A DNA stretch of 64,000 nucleotides from positions 1-64,000 of the forward strand of contig JAQXJZ010000112.1 of the NCBI GenBank assembly GCA_029009515.1, in the 5' to 3' direction. This document shows, piece by piece, positions 42,728 to 50,697 of the stretch. Position 1 is the first letter of the stretch, and every line of letters starts with the position of its first letter. This DNA comes from a bacterium. Lineage in GTDB: Bacteria > Bacillota > Clostridia > Christensenellales > Aristaeellaceae. A program made the position numbers and the translations under genes. The notes below the pieces were generated by a model that saw only the letters and a list, made by a program, of their open reading frames with translations, did not search any database and was not told the DNA's origin.

Positions 42728-43563
42728 TTGGCGGCGTCAGCCGCCACCAGCGGTACCCAGATTTCGCTGTATTCGCTGTTGCTTTCGGTTTCCGCCACAT
42801 AGCATTCAATGTTGTAGTTGCCGGCCAGTTTATAGTCGCGGCAGTTGGGCAGCCATTCCTTCCAGATGCGGCTGTTAACGCTTTGCAGCGCATCCGGCAG
42901 AGCGCCGCGGCAGGGGAATACGGCCCATGTACCGGCGGGGATGGTACGGGTAACGCAGCCGGAAGGCACTTCCGCCCAGGGGACGTAGACGTCTGCGATG
43001 AGGTACTCAAAGTGGCGGCCGTCGCTGTCCAGGCAAACGCCGAAGTCGCCGCAGACAGGAGAGGACTGCGCCATGTGCTCCTGCCAGAATTTCGGGATTT
43101 CCTGATAGCTTGTCAGGCCGTCAAACATACGCGGCACGCCCATTACGGTAAAAGCGGGTTTTTCGACAATTTTGTATTCCAGCATGTTTCCACCCTCCAA
43201 TGTGATCCTGATTTTCAGCGGAGCAAAGGCATTCAGCCGTGCTCCTTTTTCTTTTGCGGCAGAAGGGGAGACGCCGTGAAAGCGCGTGAAGGCGCGTGTG
43301 AAACTGTCCGGCGAGTCGTAGCCATAGCGCAGTGCGGCATCGATCACCTTCACCTTGCCAAGCGACAGCTCCTCTCCGGCCAGGGTGAGGCGGCGTTTTC
43401 GGATGTACTCCGAAAGCGGCAGGCCGCACACGGCGCCAAAGATGCGCTGAAAGTGGAACTCCGACACATAGGCGCAGCGCGCAATGGCCTGTATGTCCAG
43501 TTCCTCCGTCAGGTGCTCCTCAATATAGTCCAGCGCGTTTTGCATCCCTTCCATCCAGTTCAT
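42724..43563 (-). CDS. AraC-family regulator with GyrI-like effector domain
   Basis: A 279-residue protein. Residues ~5-110 form two helix-turn-helix motifs (LDIQAIARCAYVSEFHFQRI and VIDAALRYGYDSPDSFTRAF, the AraC C-terminal type placed here at the N-terminus, as in MarA/Rob-like proteins). Residues ~125-279 look like a GyrI/effector-binding domain that senses small molecules. Targets are unknown; the divergent or neighbouring genes do not suggest one clearly. The stop codon falls within the terminal repeat of the hairpin element. ATG 43563 is preceded by AAAGGAGACTGCCCC. Confidence 0.9.
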   Translation of the reverse strand: MNWMEGMQNALDYIEEHLTEELDIQAIARCAYVSEFHFQRIFGAVCGLPLSEYIRKRRLTLAGEELSLGKVKVIDAALRYGYDSPDSFTRAFTRFHGVSPSAAKEKGARLNAFAPLKIRITLEGGNMLEYKIVEKPAFTVMGVPRMFDGLTSYQEIPKFWQEHMAQSSPVCGDFGVCLDSDGRHFEYLIADVYVPWAEVPSGCVTRTIPAGTWAVFPCRGALPDALQSVNSRIWKEWLPNCRDYKLAGNYNIECYVAETESNSEYSEIWVPLVAADAAK

Positions 43564-43643
43564 GGGGCAGTCTCCTTTCTGACAGGATCAGCATAGCATG
43601 CACGTGCAGCGAATGCCCGACTTTTTATGCCGGGCTGGGTCGG

Positions 43644-43682
43644 ACGAAATAAAAAGCCAGGGAGGCCTTTGTGCGGCCTCCC
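43644..43682 (-). terminator. hpf terminator
   Basis: On the minus strand GGGAGGCC and GGCCTCCC form an 8-bp stem with a 7-nt loop followed by TGGCTTTTTATTT, about 50 bp after the hpf stop. Confidence 0.8.
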
Positions 43683-43734
43683 CGGGAAACAGCGTTTCCT
43701 GCTAATGAAAGCTGTTGATGACGACCATATTGTT

Positions 43735-44280
43735 TTATGCTTCCGGCTCCATCAGACCCAGATCGCCGTCTTTGCGCAAGTACAGCACATTGGTGCGATC
43801 GGTCTCCACGTTTACAAATACGAAGAAGCTGTGTCCCAGCAGCTCCATCTGCAGGATGGCGTCCTCCACGCTCATGGGGCGTACGGGGAAGGACTTGGTG
43901 CGCACGATCTTGCGGGTGGATTCCTCCACGGTTTCGGCGGCGTCGGCGTCGTATTCCAGCTCCACGGGGCTGAAGGCGTCCTCACGCAGGCGCTTATCCA
44001 GCTTGGTGCGGTGCTTGTGAATCTGGCGCTCCAGCTTGGCCAGCGCCTGATCGATGGAAACGTAGAGGTTATCATCGTTGCTGGCTTCTGCGCGCAGGGT
44101 GACGCCGCTGACAGGAACCGTAATTTCGCAGGTGCGGCGGTTGTTCTTTTCCTTGGTGAGTCGCACAAAGATCTCAGCGTTGGGGTTGAGATAACGGCCC
44201 ATCTTGGAAATCTTCTTCATTACGCGGTCGTTGATGCCGGGGGTCACTACCATGTTCTTAGCAGTAATGGTCGTCTTCAT
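43735..44280 (-). CDS. hpf: Ribosome hibernation promoting factor, long form
   Basis: A 181-residue protein that dimerises 70S ribosomes into inactive 100S particles when growth stops. The N-terminal S30AE domain (residues ~1-105) holds KISKMGRYLNPNAEIFVRLT, and the C-terminal dimerisation domain (~125-181) holds RTKSFPVRPMSVEDAILQME and LGHSFFVFVN. This is the long HPF of Firmicutes. AAAAGGAGAAACGCT precedes the ATG. It is transcribed alone, away from the wbp cassette. Confidence 0.95.
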   Translation of the reverse strand: MKTTITAKNMVVTPGINDRVMKKISKMGRYLNPNAEIFVRLTKEKNNRRTCEITVPVSGVTLRAEASNDDNLYVSIDQALAKLERQIHKHRTKLDKRLREDAFSPVELEYDADAAETVEESTRKIVRTKSFPVRPMSVEDAILQMELLGHSFFVFVNVETDRTNVLYLRKDGDLGLMEPEA

Positions 44281-44646
44281 AGCGTTTCTCCTTTTATTTA
44301 CAAATATGCCTCATCCGGAAGGGGAACAAAAGAGTGTGCGGGTGCCAATGGAACCACGCTCCTTTCCGAGAATATGGGCAGGGCTTCCTCGCCCTGGAGT
44401 TTGTCTGTTTGTCTCTTTCTTATTCTGTGTCTATATGTTTCTACATATGCGGGTGAAATTCCTGCAAGAAAGATGTGAACAAACAGTAACTTCGTCTGTT
44501 TTATGGACAGCTTGCTTTGGCAAAAGCGTCAAAACAGCGTCTTTCATTGACTTTCTCCCCATTCTGCGGTATGATACAAAATTGGGGGATCATGTGTCCT
44601 CCATCGCTTGAACGACCTATTCTGTACATATGGGGAGAGAGATGGC
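44281..44646. other. Divergent intergenic region between hpf and wbpA
   Basis: 366 bp without a credible gene. The right part holds the wbpA promoter. For hpf a weak TTGTTC-17-TATTTG can be seen on the minus strand, but no strong sigma-A match. The middle is T-rich (TGTCTGTTTGTCTCTTTCTT) and shows no repeat or stable hairpin I can support. Confidence 0.5.
44547..44575 (+). promoter_or_regulatory. Promoter of the wbpABDE cassette
   Basis: TTGACT and TATGAT with a 17-bp spacer, about 70 bp upstream of the wbpA start. Confidence 0.75.
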
Positions 44647-45954
44647 ATGTCTGTTTTGAAGCAAAAGATTCTGGATCGCACCGTTACGCTGGGCGTTGTG
44701 GGCCTGGGCTATGTGGGTCTGCCGCTGGCGGTGGAAAAGGCCAAGGCCGGCTTCAAGGTGATCGGCTTTGACGTGCAGGACCAGAAGGTGGACATGGTCA
44801 ATCAGGGTCATAACTATATTGGCGACGTCGTGGACAGCGATCTGGAAAAGATCGTCCGCGAAGGCTATCTGCGCGCGACTACGGATTTTGCCTCCGTGGC
44901 CAGCTGCGACTGCGTGTGCATCGCCGTGCCCACGCCGCTGGATGCGCATCAGCAGCCCGACATCAGCTACGTGCGTTCCTCTGCCGAGAGCATCATGCCG
45001 CATATGCATAAGGACATGCTCATCGTGCTGGAATCCACCACCTATCCCGGCACCACCGAGGAGCTGCTCAAGCCCATCCTGGAAAAGAGCGGCCTGAAGT
45101 GCGGCGTGGATTTCTACCTGGCGTTCTCGCCCGAGCGCGTCGATCCCGGCAACCTCATCTACAAGACCAAGAACACCCCCAAGGTAGTCGGCGGCTGCAC
45201 CCCCGAGTGCACCGATATCGCCGCTACCCTCTACGAGGCTGTGCTGGAAGCGCCCGTGCACCGCGTCAGCTGCCCCGCTGTGGCTGAAATGGAAAAGATT
45301 CTGGAAAACACCTACCGCAATGTCAACATCGGTCTGGTGAACGAAATGGCCATGCTGTGCGAGCGCATGGGCATCAACGTGTGGGAAGTAATTGACGCCG
45401 CCAAATCCAAGCCCTACGGTTTCCAGGCGTTCTATCCCGGCCCCGGCCTGGGCGGCCACTGCATCCCGCTGGATCCCTACTACCTGAGCTGGAAGGCTCG
45501 CGAGTACGGCTTCCACACCTCGATGATCGAAAGCTCCATGATGATCAACGACCGCATGCCTGAGTACTGCGTGGATCGCGCCATGGCGGCCCTCAACGAT
45601 CATAAGAAGGCCATGAACGGCGCCAAGGTGCTGGTGCTGGGTGTTGCCTACAAGCAGGACATCGACGACTACCGCGAGTCTCCCGCCATCCGCGTGATCG
45701 AAGCGCTCAAGAAGCGCGGCGCGGAGGTTTGCTACTACGATCCCTTCGTGCCCGAGTACCGCGAGCACGGCGTGGTGGAAAAAGGCATCCCCGCCCTGAC
45801 CGAGGAAGTGCTGAAGGCTGCCGATCTGGTCATGGTCACCACCGCCCATACCACCGTGGATTACGACTTTGTGGCCGAGCACGCCGCTCTCATCTTCGAT
45901 ACCAAGAACGCCATGAAGAATGTGCAGAAGCGCGAAAACATCCGCATTCTGTGA
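44647..45954 (+). CDS. wbpA: Nucleotide-sugar 6-dehydrogenase, WbpA-like (UDP-GlcNAc dehydrogenase)
   Basis: A 435-residue enzyme predicted to oxidise C6 of UDP-GlcNAc twice to UDP-GlcNAcA using NAD+. The Rossmann motif is GVVGLGYVGLPLAVEKA near residues 16-32, and the catalytic cysteine is in GLGGHCIPLDPYYL (about Cys272). GVAYKQDIDDYRESPA is the UDP-binding C-terminal domain. The start at ATG 44647 is preceded by GGGGAGAGAGATGGC; the ORF-track start is further upstream. The specificity call rests on the three following genes, which form the Pseudomonas-type WbpB/D/E set. Confidence 0.87.
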   Translation: MSVLKQKILDRTVTLGVVGLGYVGLPLAVEKAKAGFKVIGFDVQDQKVDMVNQGHNYIGDVVDSDLEKIVREGYLRATTDFASVASCDCVCIAVPTPLDAHQQPDISYVRSSAESIMPHMHKDMLIVLESTTYPGTTEELLKPILEKSGLKCGVDFYLAFSPERVDPGNLIYKTKNTPKVVGGCTPECTDIAATLYEAVLEAPVHRVSCPAVAEMEKILENTYRNVNIGLVNEMAMLCERMGINVWEVIDAAKSKPYGFQAFYPGPGLGGHCIPLDPYYLSWKAREYGFHTSMIESSMMINDRMPEYCVDRAMAALNDHKKAMNGAKVLVLGVAYKQDIDDYRESPAIRVIEALKKRGAEVCYYDPFVPEYREHGVVEKGIPALTEEVLKAADLVMVTTAHTTVDYDFVAEHAALIFDTKNAMKNVQKRENIRIL

Positions 45955-45976
45955 TTCAGAAGGAGCTATCCAAATC

Positions 45977-47077
45977 ATGAGTGAAAAACTTCGCTACGCC
46001 CTCATCGGCTGCGGCCGCATTGCGCCCAACCATATCGCCGCGGCCATGAACAACGCCGATGAACTGGAACTGTGCGCCGTGTGCGATCCCGTTGTGGAGC
46101 GCATGGAAGCCGTGCTGGCTCCCGTGCCGGAAGAGCAGCGCGCCCAGATCCGCCGCTATGCCGATTACCGTGAGATGCTGGAAAAGGAGCATCCCCAGCT
46201 GTGCGCCGTGGCCACCGAAAGCGGCGAGCATGCGCGCATCGGCATGGACGTGATCCGCGCCCATTCCAACATCATCATCGAAAAGCCCATCGCCCTTTCC
46301 ATCAAGGACGCCCGCGCCCTCATCGCCGAGGCACAGAAGCAGGGCGTGAAGCTGTGCGCCTGCCACCAGAACCGCTTCAACAAGTCCATCCAGAAGATCC
46401 GTTCTGCCATGGAAGCAAAGCGCTTTGGCCGCATGCTGCACGGCGCTGCGCACATCCGCTGGAACCGCGGCCCCTCCTACTACGAGCAGGCCAAGTGGCG
46501 CGGCACCTGGGCGCAGGATGGCGGCGCTCTGATGAACCAGTGCATCCACAACATCGACCTGCTGCGCTGGATGATGGGCGACGAAGTGACCGAAGTGATG
46601 GCCTATACCGATAACCTCCAGCATGATTACATTCAGGCGGAGGACCTGGGCATGGCGCTGGTGCGTTTTGCCAACGGCAGCTACGGCCTCATCGAAGGCA
46701 CCACCAACATCTATCCCCGCAACCTCGAGGAAACGCTGTACCTGTTTGGCGAAAACGGCACCGTGAAGGCCGGCGGCAAGAGCGTGAACATCATCGAGAA
46801 CTGGGATTTCCGCGACAATGCCGACAACGCCGAGGAGGTCAAGCAGCAGTACTGCGAAAACCCGCCCAACGTGTACGGCTACGGTCACACTCCGCTGTAT
46901 GCCGACGTGATCGACGCCATCCGCCGCGACCGCGCGCCCTATGTGGACGGCAAGGCCGGCCTGCGCGCGCTGGAACTGGTGCTGGCCATCTATAAGTCCG
47001 CTGCGGAGCACCGTCCGGTGCAGCTGCCGCTGGAGGACTGCGCCACCACCGATTTTGAAGGGCGGTTTGGCCGATGA
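45977..47077 (+). CDS. wbpB: Gfo/Idh/MocA oxidoreductase, WbpB-like
   Basis: A 366-residue NAD-dependent dehydrogenase, predicted to oxidise C3 of UDP-GlcNAcA to a 3-keto sugar. The N-terminal Rossmann motif is YALIGCGRIAPNHIAA, EKPIALSIKDARAL follows near 103-115, and the catalytic-type segment GTWAQDGGALMNQCIHNIDL lies near 176-195. ATG 45977 with AGGAGCTATCC upstream is preferred to the ORF-track start inside wbpA. It overlaps the next gene by 4 bp. Confidence 0.85.
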   Translation: MSEKLRYALIGCGRIAPNHIAAAMNNADELELCAVCDPVVERMEAVLAPVPEEQRAQIRRYADYREMLEKEHPQLCAVATESGEHARIGMDVIRAHSNIIIEKPIALSIKDARALIAEAQKQGVKLCACHQNRFNKSIQKIRSAMEAKRFGRMLHGAAHIRWNRGPSYYEQAKWRGTWAQDGGALMNQCIHNIDLLRWMMGDEVTEVMAYTDNLQHDYIQAEDLGMALVRFANGSYGLIEGTTNIYPRNLEETLYLFGENGTVKAGGKSVNIIENWDFRDNADNAEEVKQQYCENPPNVYGYGHTPLYADVIDAIRRDRAPYVDGKAGLRALELVLAIYKSAAEHRPVQLPLEDCATTDFEGRFGR

Positions 47078-47637
47078 GCGCGTATATCCATCCCACCGCT
47101 GTGGTGGATGAGGGCGCTCAGCTTGGCGAAAACACCAAGGTATGGCATTTTTGCCATGTGGAAGGCAGCGCGAAGATCGGCGCTGGTTGCTCCATCGGCC
47201 AGAATGCCTATGTGGGCAAGAACACGGTGATCGGCGACGAGTGCAAGCTGCAGAACAACGTGAGCATTTACGAGGGCGTTACCCTTGGCAATGGTGTGTT
47301 CTGCGGCCCCAGCTGCGTCTTTACCAACGATCTCACGCCCCGTGCCCGCTATCCCAAGGGACATGAAAACTTTGTGCCCACCGTGGTGGAGGATGGCGCG
47401 TCCATCGGCGCCAACGCAACCATCGTGTGCGGCCATCGCATCGGCCGCTGCGCCATGATCGGCGCGGGTGCGGTGCTTACCAAGGACGCGCCTGCCCACG
47501 CGCTCATGCTGGGTACGCCTGCAGCGGTGCGCGGTTATGTGTGCACCTGCGGCGAGCTTCTGCGCGGCGCGATGGTCTGCCCCAAGTGCGGCAGACAGTT
47601 TGAACAGGACGGAGACGGACTCCGGGAGGTGGAATGA
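47074..47637 (+). CDS. wbpD: Hexapeptide-repeat N-acetyltransferase, WbpD-like
   Basis: A 187-residue left-handed beta-helix acetyltransferase, predicted to acetylate the 3-amino group of UDP-GlcNAc3NA. Hexapeptide repeats such as VDEGAQLGENTKVWHFCHVE and IGQNAYVGKNTVIGD run from residues ~10 to 150. The C-terminal ~35 residues contain CTCGELLRGAMVCPKCG, a zinc-ribbon-like tail that some homologues also carry. It overlaps wbpB (ATGA) and wbpE. Confidence 0.87.
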   Translation: MSAYIHPTAVVDEGAQLGENTKVWHFCHVEGSAKIGAGCSIGQNAYVGKNTVIGDECKLQNNVSIYEGVTLGNGVFCGPSCVFTNDLTPRARYPKGHENFVPTVVEDGASIGANATIVCGHRIGRCAMIGAGAVLTKDAPAHALMLGTPAAVRGYVCTCGELLRGAMVCPKCGRQFEQDGDGLREVE

Positions 47638-48764
47638 TGCAGTTTCATGATCTGGCGGCGCAGTATCAGGCGCTGAAAAAGGACATCGACGCCGGGATCG
47701 CCGACGTGCTTTCCAAGGGTCACTTCATTCTGGGCGAACAGGTGACGGAGCTGGAAAACAAGCTGGCCGCGGACGTGGGACGCAAGCACTGCGTGTGCTG
47801 CGCCAACGGCACCGACGCGCTGGAGCTGGCCCTGATGATGTGGGGCATCGGCGAAGGCGATGCTGTGTTCACCGCTGATTTTACCTATTTTGCATCCGCA
47901 GGCACCGCCAGCCGCATCGGCGCGGAGCTGATCCCTGTGGATATCGATCTGGACACCTTCAACATCTGCCCCGATGCGCTGGAAAAGGCCATCGAGCGCG
48001 TGGAGAAGGAAGGCCGCTTCAAGCCCGCTGTGGTCGTGGCGGTCGACCTGTTCGGCCAGCCTGCGCAGTATGAGCGCATCGAGGCCATTGCCAAAGCGCA
48101 CGGCATGCGCGTGCTGGAGGACGGCGCGCAGGGCTACGGCGGACAGATTGGTTCTCGTCACGCCTGCTCCTTCGGCGATGCCGCCACCACGTCGTTCTTC
48201 CCGGCCAAGCCGCTGGGCTGCTATGGCGACGGCGGCGCGGTGTTTGTGGGCAGCGATGAGGAGGACGCGCTGCTGCGCTCCCTCCGCGCCAACGGACGCG
48301 GCGTGCAGGATAAGTACGACAACCAGCGCATCGGCATGAACAGCCGTCTGGATACGCTGCAGGCCGCCATTCTGCTGCCCAAGCTCAAGGCGCTGCGCGA
48401 GTATGAGATCGACGCTGTGAACGCTGCGGCGCAGAAGTATACCGAAGCGCTCAAGGACGTTGTCAAGACCCCCGTAGTGCTTCCCGGCTACGTGAGCAGC
48501 TGGGCGCAGTACACGGTGCTGCTGGACAGCCGCGAGCAGCGCGACCGCGTGCAGCAGGAGCTGAAGGCGCAGGGCATTCCCACCATGGTGTACTATCCGC
48601 GCGGCGTGCATGAGCAGACCGCCTACGCCGACCGTCACTTCCCCGACGAGTGGTACCCCAACACCATCGAAGCCACCAATCGCGTGCTGGCGCTGCCCAT
48701 GCATCCCTATCTGACGGATGAGGACATCCAGACCGTTGTGACAGCGCTCAAAAAAGCTCTGTAA
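47634..48764 (+). CDS. wbpE: DegT/DnrJ/EryC1/StrS aminotransferase, WbpE-like
   Basis: A 376-residue PLP enzyme, predicted to transfer an amino group from glutamate to the 3-keto nucleotide sugar. The PLP lysine is about Lys192 in FFPAKPLGCYGDGG; EDGAQGYGG carries the cofactor-binding Asp, and RIGMNSRLDTLQAAIL is also typical. With WbpA, WbpB and WbpD it completes the route from UDP-GlcNAc to UDP-GlcNAc(3NAc)A. The gene ends with a terminator. No glycosyltransferase that would use the product is adjacent. Confidence 0.9.
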   Translation: MMQFHDLAAQYQALKKDIDAGIADVLSKGHFILGEQVTELENKLAADVGRKHCVCCANGTDALELALMMWGIGEGDAVFTADFTYFASAGTASRIGAELIPVDIDLDTFNICPDALEKAIERVEKEGRFKPAVVVAVDLFGQPAQYERIEAIAKAHGMRVLEDGAQGYGGQIGSRHACSFGDAATTSFFPAKPLGCYGDGGAVFVGSDEEDALLRSLRANGRGVQDKYDNQRIGMNSRLDTLQAAILLPKLKALREYEIDAVNAAAQKYTEALKDVVKTPVVLPGYVSSWAQYTVLLDSREQRDRVQQELKAQGIPTMVYYPRGVHEQTAYADRHFPDEWYPNTIEATNRVLALPMHPYLTDEDIQTVVTALKKAL

Positions 48765-48787
48765 AAATGTCCAAATTGCAAAATGTA

Positions 48788-48817
48788 ACAGGCGCAGATG
48801 CTTTCTGCGCCTGTTTG
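48788..48817 (+). terminator. Terminator of wbpABDE
   Basis: ACAGGCGCAGA and TCTGCGCCTGT form an 11-bp stem with a short loop, followed by TTGC. Confidence 0.75.
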
Positions 48818-48830
48818 CTGTATAATGGAC

Positions 48831-49139
48831 TTACAGATGCTGCACGTAATCCTGTGCATAGTACAGCACACGCATTACATTGAGCACCTGGCTGCCTTTG
48901 TCAGGAATCACAAAGATGATGTAATTCCTGACGATGATCTTTCGGTAGCCTTTCAGTTTTAAAAGCGGATCGCCGACCACAGACAGTGAGAATGGAAAAT
49001 GACAGGCGGATTGAAGCGCTTGCTCAAACGCATCCAGCAGCTCTTTCGCGCTCTCCGGTGCAAACAGCTGCTGACTGATATAATCAGAGATTTCCCGAAG
49101 ATCGCGAATGGCCGACTCTGTTAAACGGTAGGTGTACAC
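48831..49139 (-). CDS. Type II toxin, ParE/RelE superfamily
   Basis: A 102-residue protein with the ParE/RelE fold pattern: LTESAIRDLREISDYISQQL (helices 1-2), LLKLKGYRKIIVRNYIIFVI (strands) and VLNVMRVLYYAQDYVQHL at the end. ParE-like toxins poison gyrase, RelE-like ones cut mRNA; this sequence resembles ParE more, but residues decisive for activity cannot be assigned. It starts with GTG one base after the antitoxin stop (TGA-A-GTG), so the two are translationally coupled. Confidence 0.85.
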   Translation of the reverse strand: MYTYRLTESAIRDLREISDYISQQLFAPESAKELLDAFEQALQSACHFPFSLSVVGDPLLKLKGYRKIIVRNYIIFVIPDKGSQVLNVMRVLYYAQDYVQHL

Positions 49140-49140
49140 T

Positions 49141-49395
49141 TCAGTCCAGCCTCGCTCTCAATTCAGCAAAGGCGGCCTCACCATCCATGGTGCGGCCTTG
49201 TGCAAGGTCGGTTTCCGCTTCCATCAGCTTACGGTAGACTTCTGCCATGGCAACCGTTCGCTGATAGGTTTCCATACTCATGACAACCATGTCGCCATAG
49301 CCGTTTTTGGTGACGAAAATAGGTTCGCGGCTTTGCTTGCAGCGTTCGCTGATTTCATTGGTGTTGCGAAGATCGCGAATGGGAATGATCTGCAT
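49141..49395 (-). CDS. Type II antitoxin, Phd/YefM family
   Basis: An 84-residue protein that begins MQIIPIRDLRNTNEISERCK, the usual Phd/YefM DNA-binding N-terminus, then EPIFVTKNGYGDMVVMSMET. The rest is a charged helix likely to wrap the toxin. ATG 49395 with AAGGAGG 7 nt upstream is the true start; the ORF track extends it into the promoter. It probably represses its own promoter together with the toxin. Confidence 0.88.
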   Translation of the reverse strand: MQIIPIRDLRNTNEISERCKQSREPIFVTKNGYGDMVVMSMETYQRTVAMAEVYRKLMEAETDLAQGRTMDGEAAFAELRARLD

Positions 49396-49410
49396 ACAAT
49401 GACCTCCTTG

Positions 49411-49457
49411 TGTCATTAGGCTATCATTATCATAGCACAATTATGACACATGGTCAA
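49411..49457 (-). promoter_or_regulatory. Promoter and candidate operator of the toxin-antitoxin pair
   Basis: Minus-strand TTGACC and TATGAT with a 17-bp spacer. TGTCAT (49411-49416) and ATGACA (49443-49448) form a palindrome around the -10 box, with CTAT/ATAG inside it, a plausible autorepression site. Confidence 0.55.
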
Positions 49458-49482
49458 ACGGAAGAAAAAGGAGGAATGGCAA

Positions 49483-49971
49483 ATGGAAATCCGTCCGCTG
49501 ACTTTGCAGGATGATCTGCGCGCGGTGGGGGAAGTATATGCCGAAGGCTGGAAGAACGCCTATCAGCGCCTGCTGCCGCAGCGCTTTCTGGACAAGCTGA
49601 ACCACGAACGGTGGAGCGCCGTTTTGCATGCCGATCCGTCCGCGACCATTGGACTGTTTGAGGAAGGAAGGCTGCTGGGCGCGGCCACAACGGGATTTGT
49701 GCGCGAGGAAGGCCGCGAGGGTTATGGCGAGATCGCAAGCCTGTACGTGCTGCCGGAGTGCATCGGTCAGGGATACGGCGCTGCGCTGCTCAGGGCTGCG
49801 GAAGACCATCTGCGCGATCAGGGCTGCGAAGGCGTCTGCCTGTGGGTGATGTGCGCCAACACGCGCTCCATTTCTTTTTATCTGCGCAAGGGCTACCGTC
49901 CCAGCGGCCGCATGCAGAGCGAACGCTACGGCGAGGCGGATGTGGAGCTGATGGAGCTGGTGAAGGACTAA
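49483..49971 (+). CDS. GNAT-family N-acetyltransferase
   Basis: A 162-residue acetyl-CoA-dependent acetyltransferase. The acetyl-CoA pyrophosphate-binding segment is LPECIGQGYGAALLRAAEDH near residues 87-106 (Q/R-x-x-G-x-G/A), followed by CLWVMCANTRSISFYLRKGY, a GNAT motif B region. Substrate unknown. AAGGAGG precedes ATG 49483 by 8 nt. It overlaps the convergent nucleotidyltransferase gene by 4 bp at its 3' end. Confidence 0.88.
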   Translation: MEIRPLTLQDDLRAVGEVYAEGWKNAYQRLLPQRFLDKLNHERWSAVLHADPSATIGLFEEGRLLGAATTGFVREEGREGYGEIASLYVLPECIGQGYGAALLRAAEDHLRDQGCEGVCLWVMCANTRSISFYLRKGYRPSGRMQSERYGEADVELMELVKD

Positions 49972-50618
49972 GCCTGCAGGCCGCGCAGCGTGCGGCGGCA
50001 CCAGTTGAACAGCACGTCGAAAGCCGCGTCAAAATCATCACAGCAAAGATTCATCACTGCTGCGTCGTCTTTATTCAGATGGCGCAGCAGTTCTTTTCGG
50101 GTGGGATAAAACATGCCCTCGCGCAGCAGGTACAGCCCCTGCAGGATGAAGAACACGCCCTTGGCGGTCATGGGCAGTTTTTGCCGGTTCTTTTCAAGCG
50201 GCGCATGCACGCGGCGGTGCGCCAGCTCGTGATACAGGTTGCCCAGGCTCAGCTGCAGATACGCGCGCAGATCATCTGCCGTATAGGCTGGCACGAGTTC
50301 CTTCAGACAGCCGAAGAAGTCCTTCGTGCCATGCACCAGCTGGGCAATCTCCAATGCGTTCCAGCAGGCCAGCTCCTCCTGTCCGCACAGAAAGCCGCAG
50401 GAAAGCCCGGGCTGCGCAAGCGTCTCCACGATGCTGCGGTAGGCGGCCAGATCCGCCGGGCCAAGATCGCGGATGACGACCATGGGGTCGATATCGCTGG
50501 CTTCGGTGGCTTCGCCGCGCAGATAGCTGCCCTGCAGCCCCGCGTAAACCAGACGGCTGCCGAAGGTTTCCTGAAGGCGGCTGATGAGCTGCGCCATATA
50601 CTCGTTTGCACAGAACAT
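49968..50618 (-). CDS. Nucleotidyltransferase-fold protein
   Basis: A 216-residue protein with an N-terminal nucleotidyltransferase motif, LQGSYLRGEATEASDIDPMV (GSxxRG...DxD) near residues 28-47. The C-terminal half is helical, as in aminoglycoside adenylyltransferase-like proteins (ANT/AadA), but no specific resistance family is clear. AAAGGAGCACCTGTT precedes the ATG. It may transfer a nucleotide to a small molecule or protein; the substrate is unknown. Confidence 0.75.
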   Translation of the reverse strand: MFCANEYMAQLISRLQETFGSRLVYAGLQGSYLRGEATEASDIDPMVVIRDLGPADLAAYRSIVETLAQPGLSCGFLCGQEELACWNALEIAQLVHGTKDFFGCLKELVPAYTADDLRAYLQLSLGNLYHELAHRRVHAPLEKNRQKLPMTAKGVFFILQGLYLLREGMFYPTRKELLRHLNKDDAAVMNLCCDDFDAAFDVLFNWCRRTLRGLQA

Positions 50619-50647
50619 AACAGGTGCTCCTTTGATTCTCAGTCAAG

Positions 50648-50678
50648 CAAAGACCAGCCGGAATGCGACTGGTCTTTT
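50648..50678. terminator. Terminator between NodB-like gene and nucleotidyltransferase gene
   Basis: AAAGACCAG and CTGGTCTTT form a 9-bp stem with an 11-nt loop after the NodB-like gene, with T/A tracts on both sides. Confidence 0.75.
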
Positions 50679-50697
50679 GGCAATGTTTTTGGATGGG

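Noticed and set aside
47530-47630. Zinc-ribbon tail of the WbpD-like protein as a novel fusion
   Set aside because: From memory, some WbpD-type homologues carry the same Cys-rich tail, so it is not reported as new.
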